From contig NZ_CAKKLV010000006.1 of the NCBI RefSeq assembly GCF_918698115.1, positions 124,001 through 188,000 on the forward strand: a DNA stretch of 64,000 bases. The letters are read 5' to 3'. Positions within the stretch are counted from its first letter, which is position 1; each line of letters starts with the position of its first letter. The DNA comes from Peribacillus sp. Bi96. GTDB lineage: Bacteria > Bacillota > Bacilli > Bacillales > DSM-1321. A model generated the notes under the pieces. The model searched no databases, was not told the origin of the DNA, and saw nothing but the letters and a program-made list of their open reading frames with translations. Position numbers and translations under genes: made by a program. Below, in pieces: positions 34,423 to 43,344 of the stretch.

Positions 34423-35388
34423 CTATTCTATCCGTATGCGCGGATCGACCGCACTAAGTATGATGTCTGAAAGAAGAGTGCCAAGCAGAGTGGCAAATCC
34501 CGTCATCATGACGATAGCCGTGACAACGCTGAAATCCCGCAGACTGACTGAACTAAGGAAAAGCTGCCCAAGTCCCGGATAACTGAAAATGGTCTCGATT
34601 ATGACAGCGCCCCCGATCAATCCAGTAATTTCATACCCCAAAAATGCTGCTATCGGTAAAAAGGAATTTCTAAGAATATGACGTGAATATACTTTTGATT
34701 CAGGTACTCCCTTTGAACGCGCAGTTCTTACGAAATCCTTGATTTTATTATCGATGATTTCATTTCGTAAGTATTGGATCGTACTTGTTGTTGCAATTAA
34801 CGCTGTACTTAAAGCTGGTAGAATCAAATGATTGATCTTACTAACAACATAGGCGAATGTTCCTTCATCCACTTTTGAATCGACACTGCCACCAGAGGGA
34901 AACCAATCCAGGGCAAAGCCGAAAATGAATAACATGATTAACGCAAAGATGAAAATCGGTGTGCCAAACCCTACATAACTATATCCTGTAACGGTTTTAT
35001 CCACCCAGGTATCGTTATACCTACCACTGAGTATGCCTAATGGAATAGCAAGCATATATGTAAAGATCAGAGTGACCAACGCCAGGAACACCGTGTTCCA
35101 AAGCCTGTCTTCGATAACATCCATAACAGGTGTTTTATGTGTATAGGAAATACCGAAGTCCCCCTGTACAGCATTGGATGCCCACCTTAAATATTGTTGA
35201 TACCAAGGGTCATTCAAACCCAGCTCTTCCCTGATCCTATCAAGTTCGGCAGGATTTGCCCTAGGATTGATTTCCTGGCCTGATAAGGCATCTCCAGGCA
35301 TTGCTTTTGCCATCATGAAAACGATGATGCTCAATAAAAAGAGCTGTGGGATCATAACTAATAAACGTCTGAGGATAAACTTCCACAT
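34423..35388 (-). CDS. oppB: Oligopeptide ABC transporter permease (OppB/AppB type)
   Basis: 321 residues. Six helices; TM1 starts right at LRRLLVMIPQLFLLSIIVF. An extracytoplasmic loop carries NDPWYQQYLRW, and the EAA motif FVRTARSKGVPESKVYSRHI is near residues 220-240. Typical N-terminal OppB signature. 15 bp after oppF, 7 bp before oppC. Confidence 0.93.
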   Translation of the reverse strand: MWKFILRRLLVMIPQLFLLSIIVFMMAKAMPGDALSGQEINPRANPAELDRIREELGLNDPWYQQYLRWASNAVQGDFGISYTHKTPVMDVIEDRLWNTVFLALVTLIFTYMLAIPLGILSGRYNDTWVDKTVTGYSYVGFGTPIFIFALIMLFIFGFALDWFPSGGSVDSKVDEGTFAYVVSKINHLILPALSTALIATTSTIQYLRNEIIDNKIKDFVRTARSKGVPESKVYSRHILRNSFLPIAAFLGYEITGLIGGAVIIETIFSYPGLGQLFLSSVSLRDFSVVTAIVMMTGFATLLGTLLSDIILSAVDPRIRIE

Positions 35389-35403
35389 ATTCTTTCCACC
35401 TCC

Positions 35404-36330
35404 TTATAGTAATGCGACTCTATGTGTTGATGAGATTGGCTTCAAATCGTAAGCACGTCCATTCTCATCGAAAAATTTTGAATAGGAAGACTCATATTCT
35501 GCCGTAAGTTTTTTCCTAAGCTTTACCTTATCCCCACGAACTTCAGGCTCTAAATCAGGAATGGCGGCAATCAGTCGTTTCGTATATATATGTTGGGGAT
35601 TTTCATAGATTTCATCACTTCTGCCTTCCTCTACTAATCTTCCTCGATACATAACACCCATCCGATCACACATATGCCTGATTACGCCTAGATCATGTCC
35701 TACAAATAAATAAGTCAAATTGAACTCAGCTTGAAGATCCTGGAGAAAATTCAATACCTGCGCTTGAACGGAAACATCAAGGGCTGATACTGGTTCATCG
35801 GCAATGATCAGTTTAGGTTTCAATGTCAATGATCTGGCAATCCCAATCCGCTGGCGCTGCCCTCCCGAAAATTCATGTGGATACTTGTGAATCGATTCTG
35901 GACTAAGTCCAACTTTGTCCAAGAAGTCCTGAACGATTTTCTTTTCCTCTGCAGGTGATAACCGTTCAAAGTTCCTCAACGGTTCAGCTATGATGTCCAG
36001 CACCCTTTTCTTTGGATTCAATGATGAATATGGGTCTTGGAAAATCATTTGGATATCTTTTCTGAATGGTTTAATCTCTTTTCTACTTAAAGCTGCTAAA
36101 TCCCTGCCTTCAAACAGGATTTGTCCCGATGTCACATCATTCAGCTTGACAACTGCCTTACCAGTCGTTGACTTCCCGCTTCCTGATTCCCCGACCAGAC
36201 CATACGTTTCCCCTTGTTGCAACTCAAAGGAAACACCATCCACGGCCTTTACATGATCGACCACACTTCGGAAAAAACCGCCCCTTATTGGAAAATGCAC
36301 TTTTAAATTATCTACTTTGAGTAATGTCAT
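35404..36330 (-). CDS. oppF: Oligopeptide ABC transporter ATP-binding protein (OppF/AppF type)
   Basis: 308 residues. Walker A GLVGESGSGKSTTG (about 46), signature EFSGGQRQRIGIARSL (about 155), Walker B LIIADEPVSALDVSVQ and the oligopeptide/dipeptide C-terminal extension. Its start overlaps oppD by 23 bp. It hydrolyses ATP together with OppD at the inner membrane face. Confidence 0.94.
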   Translation of the reverse strand: MTLLKVDNLKVHFPIRGGFFRSVVDHVKAVDGVSFELQQGETYGLVGESGSGKSTTGKAVVKLNDVTSGQILFEGRDLAALSRKEIKPFRKDIQMIFQDPYSSLNPKKRVLDIIAEPLRNFERLSPAEEKKIVQDFLDKVGLSPESIHKYPHEFSGGQRQRIGIARSLTLKPKLIIADEPVSALDVSVQAQVLNFLQDLQAEFNLTYLFVGHDLGVIRHMCDRMGVMYRGRLVEEGRSDEIYENPQHIYTKRLIAAIPDLEPEVRGDKVKLRKKLTAEYESSYSKFFDENGRAYDLKPISSTHRVALL

Positions 36331-37333
36331 GGGTCAATGCATCTCCTTCAGCTTGGAAATAAAATTCTTTATAGCAGGTACAACGTACAAAATGTTCCTT
36401 GCCCACTTCATGAAGTTGAGGCCTCTCCTCATGAGCATGTTTAGGAATCCATGGGATCCTATCTTGGAAACGGCATCCAACCCTATCCATTTTTGCGATT
36501 GATGGAACGATTCCCTCAATAACATGTAAACGATTTTTCTCACTTGTAGCTGAAGGAATTGAATTTAATAACGACCTCGTGTATGGATGCAGCGGATTGT
36601 TGAAAATCTCTTTAACACTTCCCGTTTCCACTACCTGACCTGCATACATGACAACAATCCTGTCAGCGACTTCTGCTACGACGCTCAGATCATGTGTAAT
36701 TAGAATAATCCCCATTTTAGTCCTGCTTTGGATATCTTTCAGCAAATCAAGAATTTGCGCTTGAATCGTTACATCCAGGGCTGTTGTTGGTTCATCGGCA
36801 ATGACCAGGGCTGGATTGCAAGCAATGGCAATCGATATCATTGCCCTTTGCCTCATGCCACCCGAGAGCTCATGGGGATATTGCTTGTAAGTCCGCTCAG
36901 GATAAGGAATTCCTACTTGTGTTAAAAGTCCGATCGTCCTTTTCTTTTTTTCATCCCCGGAAAGGTCAGTATGATAATCGAGATTTTCCTCGATTTGTTT
37001 TCCGATTGTCATTAGTGGGTTCAAAGCCGTTAAAGGTTCCTGGAATATCATCCCCATTTCCTTCCCCCGGACCTTATTCATTTGCGTTTCATTCAACGTT
37101 AGTAGATTTTGATCTTTATACTTTATGGTTCCTTCGGATTTGGTCCTTTGTTTATTGTGTAATTGCATGATAGATAAGGCCAATGCACTCTTTCCACAAC
37201 CTGATTCTCCAACAACGGCTACAATTTCATTTTCATTCACCGTAAACGAAACATCATCCACCGCTGCATGATATTTGTTCCGGATTCGAAAAGAGGTAGT
37301 TAAGTTTTCTATTTGCAATATAGCTTTATTCAT
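36308..37333 (-). CDS. oppD: Oligopeptide ABC transporter ATP-binding protein (OppD/AppD type), first gene of operon
   Basis: 341 residues. Walker A AVVGESGCGKSALA (about 36), signature ELSGGMRQRAMISIAIA, Walker B LVIADEPTTALDVTIQ and a C-terminal Cys-containing region (DRVGCRFQ..., RCTCYKEF) typical of OppD. Started by ATG with GGGGGAGCAAGG. Expression is probably controlled by CodY through boxes in the 490-bp upstream region, as for app and dpp in B. subtilis (inference). Confidence 0.94.
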   Translation of the reverse strand: MNKAILQIENLTTSFRIRNKYHAAVDDVSFTVNENEIVAVVGESGCGKSALALSIMQLHNKQRTKSEGTIKYKDQNLLTLNETQMNKVRGKEMGMIFQEPLTALNPLMTIGKQIEENLDYHTDLSGDEKKKRTIGLLTQVGIPYPERTYKQYPHELSGGMRQRAMISIAIACNPALVIADEPTTALDVTIQAQILDLLKDIQSRTKMGIILITHDLSVVAEVADRIVVMYAGQVVETGSVKEIFNNPLHPYTRSLLNSIPSATSEKNRLHVIEGIVPSIAKMDRVGCRFQDRIPWIPKHAHEERPQLHEVGKEHFVRCTCYKEFYFQAEGDALTHDITQSR

Positions 37334-37371
37334 CCTTGCTCCCCCTAAACTATTTTATCGGGAAAATAATT

Positions 37372-37386
37372 AATCTTCTGATAATT
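37372..37386. promoter_or_regulatory. CodY-like box upstream of the opp operon
   Basis: AATCTTCTGATAATT matches 13 of 15 positions of the CodY consensus AATTTTCWGAAAATT, 39 bp before the oppD start. Two weaker matches lie further up: 37476-37490 (11/15) and 37663-37677 (12/15). Confidence 0.5.
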
Positions 37387-37827
37387 AGTTAAGATTTTAA
37401 TCAATTTTTAACATTTACACAATAGTTTTTATGCAAATTAATTACATTTATTTCATTTTTTATAACTTTAGGAATAATTTTCTGATATAAAAAATCGTTT
37501 CCTTTATAACTGTTATACAGTAAAGTTATGCAGTCATAAAAAATGCATAGAATAAATATTTTTAAATTTAATATTTTAAGATATTAAAAAACACTCTTTG
37601 CATGAACCAATTGAACTTGTTGCTCCCTCTGCAATTAATATAAAAACTGATCAAATATTTTAATATTTCAGAAAAATTAGTTCGAAGGTAGGATAAACAT
37701 AAATAAATATTTCTTTCATATATATTTCAAGACTTAGAAAAAAACACCTTTATTTCATTACAGGCAATGAAACCTTTTTAAAACTAATTCGTAGAAAACG
37801 GTATAAAATAAATGATGAGGTGATTGA
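37387..37827. other. AT-rich divergent control region between opp and the BI-1 gene
   Basis: No gene. About 440 bp of strongly AT-rich DNA holding the promoters of both directions and two weak CodY-like boxes. No riboswitch fold recognised. Confidence 0.5.
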
Positions 37828-38463
37828 ATGTATTCTCAAACTGTACAAACATATATGCCCTCCGTCATGCGGACGTTCGCTTTATCTCTTGCAGTATCCG
37901 TATTAGGGATGGCACTAGGCACTATTGTTCCGCCATCTTTGTTTCTTCCCTTAGCGATCCTCGAAATCGCCATGTTGATCGGAGCATTCATCATGCGGAG
38001 GAAAAAAGCGATCGGTTACACATTCTTGTATAGCTTTACATTTATTTCAGGAATTACCACCTATCCGATAATTGCACATTACTTAGCAGCTGCAGGGGCT
38101 AATGTGGTTATCTTAGCCGGTATTACGACGACTGTTGTATTTGGCGGTCTAGCCATTTATGCTACAACCACCAAAAGGGACCTTTCTTTCTTGGGAGGAA
38201 TGTTATTTGCGGCCTTGCTTGCTTTAGTGGTCATTAGTATTTTTAACATTTTCTCGCCTTTAAGCTCCACCGCGATGCTGATCTTTTCATTTATTGGGAT
38301 ATTAGTTTTCAGTGGATATATTTTATACGATTTCAATCGAATGAAGCATTACGGAGTAACAGCTGAAGAAGTGCCGCTCATGGCCTTGAATCTATATCTT
38401 GATTTCATTAACCTTTTCATTAACATCTTACGTTTCTTTGGTATTTTAGCAAGCGATGACTAA
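37828..38463 (+). CDS. Bax inhibitor-1 family membrane protein (YetJ-like)
   Basis: 211 residues with seven hydrophobic segments covering nearly the whole length. The family motif in the last part (FDFNRMKHYG and ALNLYLDFINLFINILRFFG, about 168-208) includes the Asp of helix 7 that, with the FD-type Asp of helix 6, forms the pH-sensing pair of BsYetJ. It is a Ca2+-leak channel family. ATG with GAGGTGATTG. Own terminator. Confidence 0.9.
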   Translation: MYSQTVQTYMPSVMRTFALSLAVSVLGMALGTIVPPSLFLPLAILEIAMLIGAFIMRRKKAIGYTFLYSFTFISGITTYPIIAHYLAAAGANVVILAGITTTVVFGGLAIYATTTKRDLSFLGGMLFAALLALVVISIFNIFSPLSSTAMLIFSFIGILVFSGYILYDFNRMKHYGVTAEEVPLMALNLYLDFINLFINILRFFGILASDD

Positions 38464-38493
38464 ATACGAAGTGAATGATAAAGGATATAGTAA

Positions 38494-38527
38494 GTAAAGA
38501 CGCTTGGACTGTAACCAAGCGTCTTTT
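38494..38527 (+). terminator. Terminator of the BI-1 gene
   Basis: AAGACGCTTGG-ACTGTAA-CCAAGCGTCTTTTC. Confidence 0.88.
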
Positions 38528-38606
38528 CACGTAAATGTTCGAATACTGGCCAAGCATCCGTCTTTGATAAGAATATCCATCAAGCCATTTTACTTACCAT
38601 GACAAG

Positions 38607-38642
38607 ATTAAAAGACCAAATCACAATACAATTTGGTCTTCA
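38607..38642 (-). terminator. Terminator of the thioesterase gene
   Basis: Minus strand: AAGACCAAATT-GTATTGTG-ATTTGGTCTTTTAATCTT. Confidence 0.75.
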
Positions 38643-38683
38643 ATTGGTACGGTTTCTTTCATTAAACAAGAAATGTGCGTCTC

Positions 38684-39226
38684 TTATTTATATAATCCTG
38701 GATTTGATTGATCGGTCCACGGCAGTTTCACACCGAAGGTACTTGCAATGAACTGTGTTTCTTCTCTTCTCTTTTTCCTTACTTGTGCCCGTTGTTTTGC
38801 CGATTCATTTAAGTTCATTTCCATCTCTGTTTCAGGAACCAAACGTGGAACCGGTATTGGTTTACCTTCTTCATTTATGGCCACAAAGGTCAAAAAGGAA
38901 ATGACGCATAAATTCCGGTCCCCTGTAACTAAATCCTCTGCAATCACCTTTACGATGATTTCCATTGATGTTCTGCCCGTATAAGTCACGAAGCTTTCCA
39001 GGCAAACTGCATTTCCTTCGTGAATAGGGTGCAGGAAATCGACAGAATCAGTTGATGCCGTAACAACGTTGCTTCTCGCATGACGCATGGCGGAAATAGC
39101 TGCTACATCATCAATGTATGCCATTAATTTGCCTCCGAACATCGTACCAATATTATTTGTATCAGGCGGGAGGACAAGGCTTGTTTTTATGACCAAAGAG
39201 TCCCGGCAATTTTTTATTTCTTCCAT
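38684..39226 (-). CDS. Acyl-CoA thioesterase, hot-dog fold (YkhA-like)
   Basis: 180 residues. Single hot-dog domain with LPPDTNNIGTMFGGKLMAYI (catalytic Asn/Asp region) and AISAMRHARSNVVTASTDSV plus VCLESFVTYTGRTSMEI. It hydrolyses acyl-CoA in the cytoplasm; members form hexamers. The charged tail KRRAQVRKKRREE type extension is normal for YkhA. Monocistronic. Confidence 0.9.
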   Translation of the reverse strand: MEEIKNCRDSLVIKTSLVLPPDTNNIGTMFGGKLMAYIDDVAAISAMRHARSNVVTASTDSVDFLHPIHEGNAVCLESFVTYTGRTSMEIIVKVIAEDLVTGDRNLCVISFLTFVAINEEGKPIPVPRLVPETEMEMNLNESAKQRAQVRKKRREETQFIASTFGVKLPWTDQSNPGLYK

Positions 39227-39345
39227 GGTGACTGCACTCCTTTATGTCTATTTATCACTAGTCCACTTTATCGAATTCTTACCTGTAAAGCAATTCACAT
39301 GCTTATTTTCCTGCTTTCAGTCATATTTATTCGAAATAAAATAAA

Positions 39346-39381
39346 GCAGCCCCTAACTCACTGTCCATTTGGCTGCTTACC
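39346..39381 (-). terminator. Terminator overlapping the cwlK 3' end
   Basis: Minus strand: AAGCAGCC (end of the coding region) pairs with GGCTGCTT followed by TATTTTATTTC; the loop contains the stop codon. Confidence 0.65.
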
Positions 39382-39897
39382 TTGCTGCAGCTCTCGCAGG
39401 CTCAAACCAAATGTCATTTGTAAATGAGGATAATCCTTAAACCCTGCCCAATCCCCACCCCAATCAAAACCTAACCCTTTAGCGATTGTGACGACTTCCA
39501 TCCAATCCGATTTCCCATTATCATTGCCGTCATATTCCATATCCCAAATGGCCTCGCCCTGTTTGTTTAGGAGGGCAAAATCTATTGCCAAGCCGAAATT
39601 ATGAAGCGACTCCCCTCCTTTTGCATTTGTTACGATGTTCCCCTTCGTTAAACGACCTTTTTCATAGAGTGCATTTTGCTCGTCTAAAGAACGGAACCCT
39701 GCTGTAATGATTACCGTGATGCCTAATGCATTAGCCTGTTGAATGAGTTCATCTTGTTTTTCGGCAACGATCGGCTGCAGCTCGTCAGTAAGTTTGATAT
39801 CATCTAGATCAGGTGGCAGCATAAACTTGATCAAGAGTCCCAACAACAATCCGAATAACCCCAATACAAGACAGGCCCTTAACCATTTAACATTCAC
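39358..39897 (-). CDS. cwlK: M15-family peptidoglycan peptidase (CwlK-like)
   Basis: 179 residues. N-terminal hydrophobic signal/anchor (about 8-26), then a VanY/CwlK domain: ITAGFRSLDEQNALYEKGR, zinc ligands His and Asp in GGESLHNFGLAIDFAL and the last His in KDYPHLQMTFG. CwlK cleaves the L-Ala-D-Glu bond of wall peptides. Same general length as B. subtilis CwlK (167). Exported. Confidence 0.88.
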   Translation of the reverse strand: MNVKWLRACLVLGLFGLLLGLLIKFMLPPDLDDIKLTDELQPIVAEKQDELIQQANALGITVIITAGFRSLDEQNALYEKGRLTKGNIVTNAKGGESLHNFGLAIDFALLNKQGEAIWDMEYDGNDNGKSDWMEVVTIAKGLGFDWGGDWAGFKDYPHLQMTFGLSLRELQQGKQPNGQ

Positions 39898-39971
39898 TGA
39901 ATGATCCTTCCTTTACGAATAACTGTCTGAAAGCGAAAAACTCAACCAAAGACGGATGAGTTTTTCTTCCT

Positions 39972-40454
39972 TTATAACTTTGATTTCAATTCTTCTATTT
40001 GCTTTAAATGTCTTTTTTCATGCAGTCCCACAAATGGAATCCACTGCTTCAAGCTTAATTCTTTAAACAGCAGGTGGGGAAAAGACTTTTGTTCGAGATC
40101 ATTTTCTTTTGCATGGTCAACGACATGTAGAAATGCTTTACGGGAGTCAGATAACTTATCCTTAACCTCATTCAAAGTTTGAAATGACTCTGACGGAATG
40201 ACATATGGCGGGGCCTGTACCTTCACTTCGCGATTTAAAGTGAGCTCGATCGGTTTATCTCCAGCAGGAATCCTCTCATCGCTTTGCAATTTATCGGCAA
40301 TGCTTTTTGTTATGGCCCTCTCCATTAAATATAAATGATCCAATACCTGTACAATGCTCCAGCGGCCTTCTTCTGGATGGGCGTTCAGCTGTTCATCCGA
40401 TAGTCCGGTAACAGTATTTAACAGTTCTTCTCTGATTTTTTCATTTTCATTCAT
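39972..40454 (-). CDS. DinB-family protein
   Basis: 160 residues; four-helix DinB fold. Metal-binding His candidates: WSIVQVLDHLYLMERA (His near 41) and FVGLHEKRHLKQIEELK (two His near 145-149). Likely a metal-dependent thiol transferase or stress protein; biochemical role unknown. The start at 40454 is chosen because AAAAGGGGATG lies directly upstream; the open frame begins 24 bp earlier. Confidence 0.85.
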   Translation of the reverse strand: MNENEKIREELLNTVTGLSDEQLNAHPEEGRWSIVQVLDHLYLMERAITKSIADKLQSDERIPAGDKPIELTLNREVKVQAPPYVIPSESFQTLNEVKDKLSDSRKAFLHVVDHAKENDLEQKSFPHLLFKELSLKQWIPFVGLHEKRHLKQIEELKSKL

Positions 40455-40589
40455 TTTAGCATCCCCTTTTCTAGGCATGGTTAGTCTGCATTAATTATTC
40501 CATGTTATATATGAATGTGTAAAATAATAATACTTTTTTGCGCCTTAGAGCGGATCACTGAAATTTGAAGAAACAACCAAAACTCAGTG

Positions 40590-40743
40590 ACAAAGGAGAT
40601 TCCTTTGAACCTCCACTAACTATCCATTTATTTACTGGTTGAATTCGTGATAACATCGTAAAAGAAAAAACTGATACAGATGAGGAGATCATTGAACTAG
40701 CAAAAGCGGCAAATACACAGAAAGAATTCTGTTCATGGAATTA
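40590..40743 (+). pseudogene. Fragment of an ABC exporter ATPase
   Basis: A short plus-strand frame reads HLFTG, stop, IRDNIVKEKTDTDEEIIELA and KAANTQKEF. It resembles the Q-loop-to-signature region of exporter ATPases (LFSGTIRENI...ATDEEIIEAAKAANAH). One in-frame stop and no flanking homology; it is a relic of about 45 codons. Confidence 0.6.
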
Positions 40744-41442
40744 CTTGAAATCGTAACTTTCCAAAATCCGATTCGTAATGACCTGATACCCTTTTTCATT
40801 CGGATGAATCTTATCACTGAAATACTCCGATTTCTTTTTATTTTCAAAAAGATCATTGGTAGAAATGTATATCATGTTCTTATCCTTTTCCACTATCCTC
40901 TTTATTGATTGGTTATAGTCCTGGATGTGCTTTTCAAGTTTTTGATTGTCTTTAAATGGGTTATAGAGTCCTACCACTAGTATATTCGCTTTATCGTTTT
41001 CCTTCATTAGAGTTGAGGTAATTTTATTCAGGTGCTTGATGTACTCCCGTTTACCCTTATCGATTTTACAATCACTTATTTTCTCCAAGTTCCCACCGTT
41101 ACTATTGATAAAGTCATTCGTTCCAATATAAACGATGAAAGTACTTGCTTTATCAAGTTTCGTGTTAATGCGATAGTCATCAAGCTGTTTAATAACACCA
41201 TCCGTTTCCTGTCCCTTTATACCGTAATTCCAAAAAGTCACTTTTTGTTTGGAGTCAGGATTATTCAATTCATCCTCCAGACCCTCTACATAGCCTTCCC
41301 CATCCTTATCACCTTTTCCATAGGTTAATGAATCTCCAAAAGCCATCACCCTTTGCACATCCTTCGACTCGGAAGCTTGAAATTTATATGCAACAAAACA
41401 AATACCTAGTACAATAATTAATAAACCTGCCATTTTCTTCAT
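40741..41442 (-). CDS. Exported SGNH/GDSL hydrolase (lipase/esterase fold)
   Basis: 233 residues. N-terminal signal/anchor (about 4-21), block I VMAFGDSLTYGKGD with nucleophile Ser near 38, block III YIGTNDFINS, and the catalytic Asp-His pair in FSDKIHPNEKGYQV near 212-215. An extracellular esterase of unknown substrate, possibly acting on acylated wall polymers or lipids. Similar to B. subtilis YpmR-type lipases. ATG with AAAGGAG. Confidence 0.9.
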   Translation of the reverse strand: MKKMAGLLIIVLGICFVAYKFQASESKDVQRVMAFGDSLTYGKGDKDGEGYVEGLEDELNNPDSKQKVTFWNYGIKGQETDGVIKQLDDYRINTKLDKASTFIVYIGTNDFINSNGGNLEKISDCKIDKGKREYIKHLNKITSTLMKENDKANILVVGLYNPFKDNQKLEKHIQDYNQSIKRIVEKDKNMIYISTNDLFENKKKSEYFSDKIHPNEKGYQVITNRILESYDFK

Positions 41443-41663
41443 TTGTGTTTCTCCTTTGTATATTCACTATGAAGTATTTCATTTTTTAAATACCCAAAAA
41501 TCTGCATTATTAACAATAAAAAAAATTGTCAGATAAAGAGTAAAAAGTGTATGATAATATAAAACTTTCAATGGATTAGGTTTCGCTCACCTTTCCTTCA
41601 TAATTTGTGAGATGATGACTCTTTATTCCGGATATTGAAAATATATGATAGATAGGAGTTTAA

Positions 41664-42173
41664 ATGATGGACGAGTACATAGAGTTTAGGGAAGCAGAAC
41701 GGTCGGATTTACCCAAAATTGTAGAAATATATAATTCCACAATTGCTTCAAGAATGGTTACTGCAGATACGGAACCTGTTTCCGTACAATCGAGGATTGA
41801 ATGGTTTGAGAATCATAACTCAGAAAGTCGACCGCTGTATATCATTACTATAGAAGGAAAAACTGCAGGATGGATGAGCTTTCAATCTTTCTATGGTCGG
41901 CCCGCCTATAATTCTACGGCAGAGATCAGCATTTATATTGATGATTATTTCCGGGGAAAAGGAATTGGACGAACTTCGATTCAAAAGGCAATAGAAGTGA
42001 GCCCAAAATTAGGGGTGAAGACTCTATTAGGTTTCATATTTGCTCACAATATACCGAGCCTGAAGCTTTTTTCAAAATTTGGTTTTGAAAAATGGGCAAA
42101 CTTACCACAAGTTGCCGAGCTGGATGGCATTGAACGGGACTTGGTCATTCTTGGTAAACGTATCGATATTTAA
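41664..42173 (+). CDS. GNAT N-acetyltransferase, phosphinothricin-acetyltransferase type
   Basis: 169 residues. The Pat/Bar-like subfamily is marked by KIVEIYNSTIASRMVTADTE near the start. The acetyl-CoA site is YIDDYFRGKGIGRTSIQKAI (about 93-112). It transfers acetyl to an amine, often methionine sulfone or similar. ATG ATG start with GATAGGAG. Monocistronic, with a short wobble-containing hairpin and T-run at 42187-42217. Confidence 0.88.
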   Translation: MMDEYIEFREAERSDLPKIVEIYNSTIASRMVTADTEPVSVQSRIEWFENHNSESRPLYIITIEGKTAGWMSFQSFYGRPAYNSTAEISIYIDDYFRGKGIGRTSIQKAIEVSPKLGVKTLLGFIFAHNIPSLKLFSKFGFEKWANLPQVAELDGIERDLVILGKRIDI

Positions 42174-42264
42174 ATATAATTATTTAAAAGCTATTGCCTT
42201 CAGCAGTAGTTTTTTTAGTTTAAACGCAGGAGTCTATTATGAAGCTTAACCCCAAACGGCGAGT

Positions 42265-42459
42265 TTAAAAATGCTTATAAACATTCTGAAGCGCGAAATA
42301 TTCAGATTCTCTTTTCTTGGCTAATGCATTTAACAGGGTATCCAGTTCTTGACTTGCTTGAATAGTTAGAAAACTGGTAAATCCATAAATTGCTGCCAAT
42401 TTAATCATTTCCTGTCTCTTCTCTTCTATTCTTTCAACAGTTACCTTTCGACAATGCAT
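42265..42459 (-). CDS. Spo0E-like sporulation regulatory phosphatase
   Basis: 64 residues. The Spo0E family motif SQELDTLLN (about 40-48) is present, preceded by RIEEKRQEMIKLAAIYGF. Family members dephosphorylate Spo0A-P and delay sporulation. The start at 42459 follows GGAGGTGTG; an open frame continues upstream without a site. Confidence 0.87.
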   Translation of the reverse strand: MHCRKVTVERIEEKRQEMIKLAAIYGFTSFLTIQASQELDTLLNALAKKRESEYFALQNVYKHF

Positions 42460-42640
42460 TCTATACACACCTCCCATTAATTCAATTTTTTTACACTTAT
42501 CACTATAATGAAACTTATAGTTAAAATCAACCATTTTTGGGAATTTAAATGTGTTATTTTGTATGTTAAATGTGACAAAAAGCCTACTTTTTTCTTAATA
42601 TATGTATTTTTTGTGACATCCCTCTATATAGACATAAATA

Positions 42641-42681
42641 AAAAAGCATTCACCCCTTGTTACACTGCGAATGCTTTCAAA
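42641..42681 (-). terminator. Terminator of the FbpA-like gene
   Basis: Minus strand: AAAGCATTC...GAATGCTTTTTTATTTATG. Confidence 0.7.
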
Positions 42682-42712
42682 TATCCCTTATCCCAAGATA
42701 ATCTATCGTTTA

Positions 42713-42901
42713 CTATGTCATCCATTCCGAAGGTGTCTCGTTATTAGGTCTATTTATAACAATTTTATATTCATCTTCCAGTACTTTTAACGGGGCATCA
42801 TAAAGGTGCCTTTCATCAGAGGTTTTGTATACTCCCTTTGCCAATAACGCTTCTATCAGCAATGTCTTCCTCTGTTCGATCCTCTTAATTAATTCTGCCA
42901 T
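42713..42901 (-). CDS. Small FbpA-like protein (Fur-regulated basic protein family)
   Basis: 62 residues. MAELIKRIEQRKTLLIEAL followed by LAKGVYKTSDERHLYDAP and LKVLEDEYK resembles the FbpA family (RIE.RR..LI..L...GV.K..DRQLYELTL.ELE.EY). In B. subtilis FbpA works in iron sparing with the sRNA FsrA. The start at 42901 follows AAAGGAGCC. The half Fur-like box TGATAAT occurs about 70 bp upstream. A SAM-I riboswitch with terminator lies directly upstream on the same strand. The family call is moderate. Confidence 0.6.
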   Translation of the reverse strand: MAELIKRIEQRKTLLIEALLAKGVYKTSDERHLYDAPLKVLEDEYKIVINRPNNETPSEWMT

Positions 42902-43024
42902 GTAAATGGCTCCTTTCTTATTCATCTTAGAGCCTGCTTCAAATTGAGCTAAAATGTAACAGATTTCATTATCACCAAATTATATATACCTTTTCTATTA
43001 TGTCACTAAACGTTATTTCACAAA

Positions 43025-43180
43025 AATAAAAGCCCCTTCTAATTCAAGAAGAGGCTGCAGTGTCCGTACGGCTCTTCTTATCTTCCAAGCGTTAGCTTGT
43101 TGGAAGTAGCACAGTTCCCAAAATGGGTCTGCTGCCGAGGTTTCGTTGGGCCAAGTCCCTCCACCTCTCTGGATAAGAAT
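43025..43180 (-). promoter_or_regulatory. SAM-I riboswitch (S-box) with intrinsic terminator
   Basis: Minus strand. P1 is GATAAG (43172-43177 as read on the plus strand) with CTTATC (43077-43082). The conserved core CCAGAGAGGTGGAGGGACT, then GGCCCAACGAAACCTCGGCA and TGTGCTACTTCC, is typical of the S-box. The expression platform has terminator AGCCTCTTCTT-GAATT-AGAAGGGGCT (43031-43056) followed by TTTATTTTTG, and AAGAAGAG (43070-43077) can form the antiterminator. SAM binding should stop transcription. The next gene is the FbpA-like ORF, 124 bp downstream. Confidence 0.92.
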
Positions 43181-43344
43181 TATTTATATATAATTGATGT
43201 AGACATGATTTTATCCCAATTATCAACAAAAGTCAATTGCCCTGTTTTCCCTTATTTCAAGGCGATATATGGTTTCTTCATGCAAATTCGGGTTGCATTT
43301 TCTTCGCTTTCTGATATGATGTCAGTAATTACATACAATTCACA

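Noticed and set aside
42940-42980. Full Fur box before the FbpA-like gene
   Set aside because: Only one half (TGATAAT) fits; the second half does not match.
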